Shown: piece by piece, positions 6,109-9,659 of the stretch
Layout: every line of letters starts with the position of its first letter
Position numbering within the stretch: the stretch's first letter is position 1
Translations under genes and position numbers: made by a program
Assembly (NCBI GenBank): GCA_021812505.1
Contig: JAKANG010000016.1
Span: forward strand, 1-9,659
DNA from: Pseudomonadota bacterium
GTDB taxonomy: Bacteria > Pseudomonadota > Alphaproteobacteria > Rhizobiales > Beijerinckiaceae
DNA: 9,659 nucleotides
Direction: 5' to 3'
The notes under the pieces: generated by a model
The model's database searches: none
Seen by the model: only the letters and a program-made list of their open reading frames with translations
What the model was told of the DNA's origin: nothing

Positions 6109-6396
6109 TCAGGCGGATTTCAGCTTGACCGCGACGGCGGTGGCGCAGATCCGCTTCAAGGGCGCCGCGCCGGGATATTCGGCGCGCGGCAGGATTTCCT
6201 CGGTGTAATTCACGTCGAGCAGCGCGTCGGCGTCATGGTCCTCCGCCGTCCGCATCAGCTGATGGAGAGCCTTGAGCCGGAAGGCGTCGTCCGTATCCGA
6301 CTGTTCGCCAGCGCCGCGCCAGTCCGAGGCCGCGCTGATCAGCCCAAGCGAATTCAGGGTTTCATTCTTCAGGTCCTTCGAGGAGCCGATACGCAT
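6109..6396 (-). CDS. Small conserved-looking protein of unknown function, possible YbjQ/DUF74-like fold
   Basis: This encodes a 95-residue protein that I do not recognise with confidence. The second half reads as a helix (DDAFRLKALHQLMRTAEDHDADALLDVNY, residues 36-64) followed by short strands ending in KRICATAVAVKLK (81-93). That order of helix, ADALLDV and a final TAVAV strand resembles YbjQ/DUF74-type domains, so a distant relation is possible; this is an inference from pattern only. The N-terminus (SSKDLKNETLNSLGLISAAS) is polar, and there is no signal peptide or membrane segment. The ATG at 6396 was chosen, with GAGAAAG just upstream; an in-frame GTG at 6408 would add four residues (the GTG-encoded Met, then Arg, Lys, Lys). 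It converges on phaC with 57 bases between the stops, and lies downstream of pckA on the same strand behind a terminator, so it is probably transcribed from its own promoter in 6411-6572. Confidence 0.7.
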   Translation of the reverse strand: MRIGSSKDLKNETLNSLGLISAASDWRGAGEQSDTDDAFRLKALHQLMRTAEDHDADALLDVNYTEEILPRAEYPGAAPLKRICATAVAVKLKSA

Positions 6397-6500
6397 CTTC
6401 TTTCTCACATTCCCAGTTCGACAGTCGCGATCATGACAACAGGCGAGGGTTACCGGTTGATTAATGGCTTGGTTAAGACCAGAAGGAGTTTTCGGCCTGT

Positions 6501-6517
6501 CGTTACGATCGCGTTAC
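6501..6517. repeat. Direct repeat CGTTAC with 11-base period
   Basis: CGTTAC occurs at 6501-6506 and again at 6512-6517, one helical turn apart, in the 6411-6572 stretch upstream of the small minus-strand gene. OmpR/PhoB-family response regulators commonly bind tandem half-sites with about this period. The binding protein is unknown. The rest of this intergenic stretch shows no gene or clear promoter. Confidence 0.35.
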
Positions 6518-6572
6518 CAAATAGATTTTGCCGTCTGAACCGGACATGAACCCGCGCCGTCGCCGTGACGCG

Positions 6573-6608
6573 AAAAACCCCGTCGGCGCGCCGGGCGGCG
6601 AGCGCGGG
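6573..6608 (-). terminator. Rho-independent terminator of pckA
   Basis: On the minus strand, starting ten bases after the pckA stop, CCCG (6608-6605) pairs with CGGG in a GC-rich imperfect hairpin. Its core is GC-T-CGCC, a GCCC loop and GGCG-C-GC. It is followed by TTTTT (6577-6573). The stem contains mismatches, but the position and T-run support termination here. Confidence 0.55.
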
Positions 6609-6617
6609 CGCCACGGG

Positions 6618-8231
6618 CTATTCCGCGGCGATCCGCATGGCTGGAGCGGCGTCGCGCACCTTGGCGTCCACATGGGACTCGAAGGTCACGAAATTGTCGC
6701 GGAACAGTCTCACCAGCTTCTGCGCGGTTTCGGCGAATTCCGCGCGCGAGGCCCAGGTCTTGACCGGGTCGAGAATATGCGGCTCGACGCCCGGCGCGGC
6801 GGTCGGCACGGCGAGGCCGAAATAGGGGTCGATGCGGTATTCCGCCTTGTTCAGCGAGCCGTCGAGCGCGGCGGAAAGCAGGCGGCGGGTGACGCGGATC
6901 GGCATGCGGCGCCCCGTCCCATATTTGCCGCCGGTCCAGCCGGTGTTGACCAGCCAGCAATCGACATGATGCTCGTCGATGAGATGACGCAGCAAATTGC
7001 CATATTCCGATGGGTGGCGCGGCATGAAGGGCGCGCCGAAGCAGGTCGAGAAGGTGGCGGAAGGCTCGGTCACGCCCTTTTCCGTGCCGGCGACCTTGGC
7101 GGTATAGCCGGACAGGAAATGATACATGGCCTGCGAGGCGTCGAGCCTGGCGATCGGCGGCAGCACGCCGAAGGCGTCGCAGGTCAGCAGGACGATGTTC
7201 TTAGGATGGCCGGCGCGGCCGGTGGCCGAGGCGTTGGGGATGTAATCCAGCGGATAGGCGACGCGGGTGTTTTCGGTCAGGCTGGCGTCGTCGAAATCGG
7301 GCGCGCGGGTTTCGGGATCGAGCACGACATTTTCCATCACCGTGCCGAAACGCCCCGTGGTGGCGTAAATTTCCGGCTCCGCTTCGGGCGACAGCTTGAT
7401 CGCCTTGGCGTAGCAGCCGCCCTCGAAATTGAACACGCCTTCCTTCGACCAGCCATGCTCGTCGTCGCCGATCAGCGTGCGCGACGAATCGGCGGAAAGC
7501 GTTGTCTTCCCGGTGCCGGACAGGCCGAAGAAGATCGCGGAATCGTGGCCGTCGCCGACATTGGCCGAGCAATGCATCGGCATGACGCCCTCGGCGGGCA
7601 GGATATAATTGAGGAAAGTGAACACGGATTTCTTGATTTCGCCGGCATAGGAGGTGCCGCCGATTAGCACGATCTTCCGGGCGAAATTCACCGCGATGAT
7701 CGTCTCGGTGCGGCAGCCGTGGCGCATGGGATTGGCGCGAAACGAGGGCAGATCGACGATGGTCAGGTCGGCCTCATTGGCCAGAACCTCTTCGGCGCTG
7801 GGGCGGATCAGCAGATTGCGGATGAAGAGCGAGTGCCAGGCGTATTCGGTCACCACGCGCGCCTTGACGCGATGGGCCGGGTCGGCGCCGCCGTAAAGAT
7901 CCTGTACGAACAGGTCCTTGCCCTCGGCATGGGCCAGGAAGTCGGCGAGCAGGGCGTCGAAATGTTCGGGGCCGATCGCGCCGTTATTGTCCCACCAGAC
8001 ATTGCTTTCGGTGGTTTCGTCGCGCACGATGAACTTGTCCTTGGCCGAACGCCCGGTATGGACGCCGGTTTTCGCGACCAGGGCGCCGCCGGCGGCGAGG
8101 GCGGCCTCGTTGCGGCGCAGGGATTCCTCGTAAAGCGCGGGCGCCGTCAAATTGTAATAGACATTGCCGAGATTCCTGAACCCGAAAGATTCGACCGGAA
8201 ATTCCGGATTGAAAACGCCCAGTATCGTCAT
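6618..8231 (-). CDS. pckA: ATP-dependent phosphoenolpyruvate carboxykinase
   Basis: PEP carboxykinase converts oxaloacetate and ATP into phosphoenolpyruvate, ADP and CO2, the entry of TCA-cycle carbon into gluconeogenesis in the cytoplasm. The 537-residue length is normal for the ATP-type enzyme. The substrate-binding [10 protein letters not shown] starts at residue 58; GEIKKSVF (198-205) and H220 include the metal-binding Lys and His; the P-loop GLSGTGKTT is at 236-244; the PCK signature LIGDDEHGW is at 253-261. The frame starts [10 protein letters not shown], with GGGAGCGAGAGC just upstream containing a GGAG ribosome site. A hairpin and T-run follow ten bases after the stop. Strong terminators on both sides indicate a single-gene transcript. 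In other Rhizobiales pckA commonly lies next to and divergent from chvI-chvG; here a HugZ-like gene lies between pckA and chvI. Confidence 0.98.
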   Translation of the reverse strand: MTILGVFNPEFPVESFGFRNLGNVYYNLTAPALYEESLRRNEAALAAGGALVAKTGVHTGRSAKDKFIVRDETTESNVWWDNNGAIGPEHFDALLADFLAHAEGKDLFVQDLYGGADPAHRVKARVVTEYAWHSLFIRNLLIRPSAEEVLANEADLTIVDLPSFRANPMRHGCRTETIIAVNFARKIVLIGGTSYAGEIKKSVFTFLNYILPAEGVMPMHCSANVGDGHDSAIFFGLSGTGKTTLSADSSRTLIGDDEHGWSKEGVFNFEGGCYAKAIKLSPEAEPEIYATTGRFGTVMENVVLDPETRAPDFDDASLTENTRVAYPLDYIPNASATGRAGHPKNIVLLTCDAFGVLPPIARLDASQAMYHFLSGYTAKVAGTEKGVTEPSATFSTCFGAPFMPRHPSEYGNLLRHLIDEHHVDCWLVNTGWTGGKYGTGRRMPIRVTRRLLSAALDGSLNKAEYRIDPYFGLAVPTAAPGVEPHILDPVKTWASRAEFAETAQKLVRLFRDNFVTFESHVDAKVRDAAPAMRIAAE

Positions 8232-8328
8232 GCTCTCGCTCCCGTCAGCGCCTGGAATTGTTGTTATGCGCGCCGCAATTGTATCGAACGCGCCGATTTA
8301 CGCGCGCCGTTTTCGCGCGACAATCAGC

Positions 8329-8356
8329 AAAAAGGCCGATGGCGGGCGGTCGGCCT
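8329..8356 (-). terminator. Strong Rho-independent terminator of the HugZ-like gene
   Basis: On the minus strand, a perfect 7-base stem, AGGCCGA (8356-8350) with TCGGCCT (8339-8333), has a ten-base loop and continues into TTTTT (8333-8329; the last stem base is the first T). It starts nine bases after the stop of the HugZ-like gene and separates it from pckA downstream. Confidence 0.8.
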
Positions 8357-8365
8357 GCTCGCCGG

Positions 8366-9142
8366 TCAGCCCGGCGCCGGCGCGTTTCGCCGCGCTTCCT
8401 CCAGCGCCTCCCGCCAGGCGGCGGGATTTTCCGCGCGCCGGGCGAAGATGAGCCGCGCGGTGGTTTGCGGCGCGACCAGATCGAGGCCTTCCGGGTCGAG
8501 GCCGGTGGCGCGCCAGTTCAGCGAAGCCGCCTTGCCGGCGGCCCGCGCCAGATCGCCGCGCGCCCTGCGCGACAAGGCGTTGACTTCCTCCAGCAGCGAT
8601 TCTTCCTGCGCGAAAAGTCGCCCGGCGCCGTCGACGCGGGTCAGCAGGTCGGCGCCCGGATAATCGGCTGCGCGCGCAAAACCGCCGTTGAGATGGGCGG
8701 CCTCCGGCTCCAGCCGCCAGATAGAAAAATCAGCGAAACCGGCGTAAAGCGCCGATTTGGGGTGGCGGCGCAGGAATCGCGCTTTCGCCCGGGCGTCGGC
8801 GGTCGGGGCGAGGCGTCCGACGATCGTCAGGCGCGGATGGGCGAGCGGGTCGCCCTTGCCTCCTTCAGCGAGCAGCAGCGAGCCGCGCGGGTCGGCGCGC
8901 AGGTTTCTGGTATGATGGGCGAGATCCGAGAGCAGAAGGAGCGGCGCGCCGTCGCCGTCGGTCGCGATGCTGGTCAGGGTCGCGAAGGGAAAGGACGCTT
9001 CGCGCGTCAAGGTGGCGAGCGCGGCGGCGGGGATCGACCGCAGCAATTTCTTCGCCAGGCCAAGCCCGTCGAAAGTGTTTTGCGGCAAGGCCGCAAAAGG
9101 CGGCGCGAACGGAATTTTTGGGCTGTCGTCGGGTGCGTTCAT
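8366..9142 (-). CDS. HugZ-family FMN-binding split-barrel protein (PNPOx-related, with DUF2470-like C-terminus)
   Basis: The 258-residue protein belongs to the pyridoxamine 5'-phosphate oxidase-like split-barrel group closest to HugZ. Characterised relatives such as those in Campylobacter and Helicobacter bind and degrade heme; many alphaproteobacterial members are uncharacterised. The split-barrel region spans about 35-155, with AALATLTREASFPFATLTSIATDGDGAP typical of the first strands and LYAGFADFSIWRLEPEAAHLNGGFARA (132-158) the family hallmark. Residues about 180-255 (EESLLEEVNALSRRARGDLARAAG to the end) resemble the DUF2470-type C-terminal domain. There is no signal peptide, so it is cytoplasmic. 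The ATG at 9142 gives a natural N-terminus but has no clear Shine-Dalgarno sequence. It is divergent from chvI across 103 bases and ends in its own terminator. Whether it degrades heme or is a general flavin reductase is not decided. Confidence 0.85.
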   Translation of the reverse strand: MNAPDDSPKIPFAPPFAALPQNTFDGLGLAKKLLRSIPAAALATLTREASFPFATLTSIATDGDGAPLLLLSDLAHHTRNLRADPRGSLLLAEGGKGDPLAHPRLTIVGRLAPTADARAKARFLRRHPKSALYAGFADFSIWRLEPEAAHLNGGFARAADYPGADLLTRVDGAGRLFAQEESLLEEVNALSRRARGDLARAAGKAASLNWRATGLDPEGLDLVAPQTTARLIFARRAENPAAWREALEEARRNAPAPG

Positions 9143-9180
9143 GGTCGGTTCATTGAAAACGGCGTGAATTCCACGGTGAG

Positions 9181-9208
9181 GCTCCTATATATATAGCTTT
9201 CGAGGAGC
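9181..9208. promoter_or_regulatory. AT-rich palindrome and flanking inverted repeat in the hugZ-chvI divergent promoter region
   Basis: CTATATATATAG (9185-9196) is a perfect 12-base palindrome. Around it, GCTCCT (9181-9186) and AGGAGC (9203-9208) form a 6-base inverted repeat. The TATATA registers could serve as a -10 hexamer in either direction, but no good -35 lies at the proper spacing on either strand. The nearest -35-like element, TTGAAA at 9153-9158, is too far away. This looks like the shared control region of the two divergent genes. Confidence 0.4.
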
Positions 9209-9245
9209 GGTTTGGTTCGCCGCCGCGCCAGAAGCAGAGGAAATC

Positions 9246-9659
9246 ATGCCGACCATCGCGCTTGTGGACGACGATCGCAACATCCTGACCTCGGTCTCCA
9301 TCGCCCTCGAGGGCGAGGGCTATCGCGTTCAGACATACAATGACGGGATGGCGGCGCTCGAAGGCCTGCGCAACAATCCTCCCGACATGGCGATTTTCGA
9401 TATCAAGATGCCGCGCATGGACGGCATGGAGCTTCTGCGCCGGCTCCGCCAGAAATCCGACCTCCCAGTGATCTTCCTCACCTCGAAGGACGAGGAGATC
9501 GACGAATTGTTCGGTCTGAAGATGGGCGCCGACGATTTCATCCGCAAACCCTTTTCCCAGCGTCTGCTGGTCGAGCGGGTCAAGGCGATTTTGCGCCGCG
9601 CCAGTCCGAAGGAAGCCGCGGCGCAGAAGGAGACCGAGGCCAAGATCCTCGAGCGCGGC
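9246..9659 (+). CDS. chvI: ChvI-type response regulator (3' end cut by window edge)
   Basis: ChvI is the OmpR-family response regulator of the ChvG/ChvI two-component system, which in Rhizobiales controls exopolysaccharide, envelope and acid-stress genes and is often needed for host interaction. The 138 visible codons cover the whole receiver domain. [20 protein letters not shown] carries the acidic pocket at D8-D9. The phosphoacceptor is D52 in [15 protein letters not shown]. The conserved Thr lies in [19 protein letters not shown], and K101 in [19 protein letters not shown]. This sequence is highly characteristic of ChvI. The winged-helix DNA-binding domain and the expected chvG lie beyond the window. 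AGAGGAAATC before the ATG provides a good ribosome site. Confidence 0.93.
   Translation, partial: MPTIALVDDDRNILTSVSIALEGEGYRVQTYNDGMAALEGLRNNPPDMAIFDIKMPRMDGMELLRRLRQKSDLPVIFLTSKDEEIDELFGLKMGADDFIRKPFSQRLLVERVKAILRRASPKEAAAQKETEAKILERG

Noticed and set aside
6461..6476. Two TTAA half-sites resembling another CtrA box
   Set aside because: The spacer is eight bases, not seven, so the half-sites are out of register with the consensus.
6528..7667. Long plus-strand open frame opposite pckA
   Set aside because: It is antisense to a gene with complete PEP carboxykinase motifs, and its translation shows no recognisable domain.
8232..8328. Possible pckA promoter with a TACAAT -10
   Set aside because: No acceptable -35 at 16-18 bases was found, and alternative hexamers match three of six positions only, so no specific site is claimed, although a promoter must lie here.
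8258..9196. Long plus-strand open frame opposite the HugZ-like gene
   Set aside because: It is antisense to a protein with family hallmarks and crosses a strong opposite-strand terminator; its composition is arginine-rich shadow coding.

Overview
This is a GC-rich chromosomal window from an alphaproteobacterium, most likely of the Hyphomicrobiales (Rhizobiales). Three things point there: a ChvI-type response regulator close to pckA, a set of alphaproteobacterial cell-cycle genes (DUF1013/TrcR, DUF1192, DUF1465/RcdA), and CtrA-type TTAA-N7-TTAA sites. A methylotroph or a Beijerinckiaceae/Methylocystaceae-like genus would fit, but the sequence does not decide the genus. No mobile element, CRISPR array, tRNA or rRNA was seen. 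The window is compact core genome.

Layout. Positions 1-2961 (minus strand) hold a tight operon transcribed as trcR (DUF1013 regulator), ruvC, ruvA, ruvB. It encodes a putative cell-cycle regulator followed by the whole Holliday-junction machinery: RuvA (junction binding), RuvB (AAA+ motor, cut by the window edge) and RuvC (resolvase). A candidate promoter lies near 3067-3095 and overlaps a plus-strand -10 hexamer for the divergent DUF1192 gene (3161-3367). Positions 3368-3697 form a 330-base regulatory stretch. It carries an exact CtrA box, a foldable segment ending in a very good intrinsic terminator (possible small RNA or attenuated leader), and a second, imperfect CtrA box. It leads into rcdA (DUF1465), whose Caulobacter homologue is the adaptor that delivers CtrA to ClpXP. 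CtrA-like sites in front of an adaptor for CtrA destruction suggest a feedback loop.

Positions 4351-6051 (plus) encode a class I-type polyhydroxyalkanoate synthase with an intact Cys-Asp-His triad. It converges on a small minus-strand gene of unknown function (6109-6396). Positions 6618-8231 (minus) are pckA, ATP-dependent PEP carboxykinase, the entry step of gluconeogenesis, with a terminator just after its stop. Positions 8366-9142 (minus) encode a HugZ-like FMN-binding split-barrel protein ending in its own strong terminator. Divergent from it, from 9246 to the window end, is chvI, the response regulator of the ChvG/ChvI envelope and acid-stress system.

The window therefore combines DNA repair, cell-cycle proteolysis, carbon storage (PHA), gluconeogenesis and envelope-stress sensing. 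The most novel-looking part is 3368-3697, the CtrA-box, structured RNA and terminator region ahead of rcdA.
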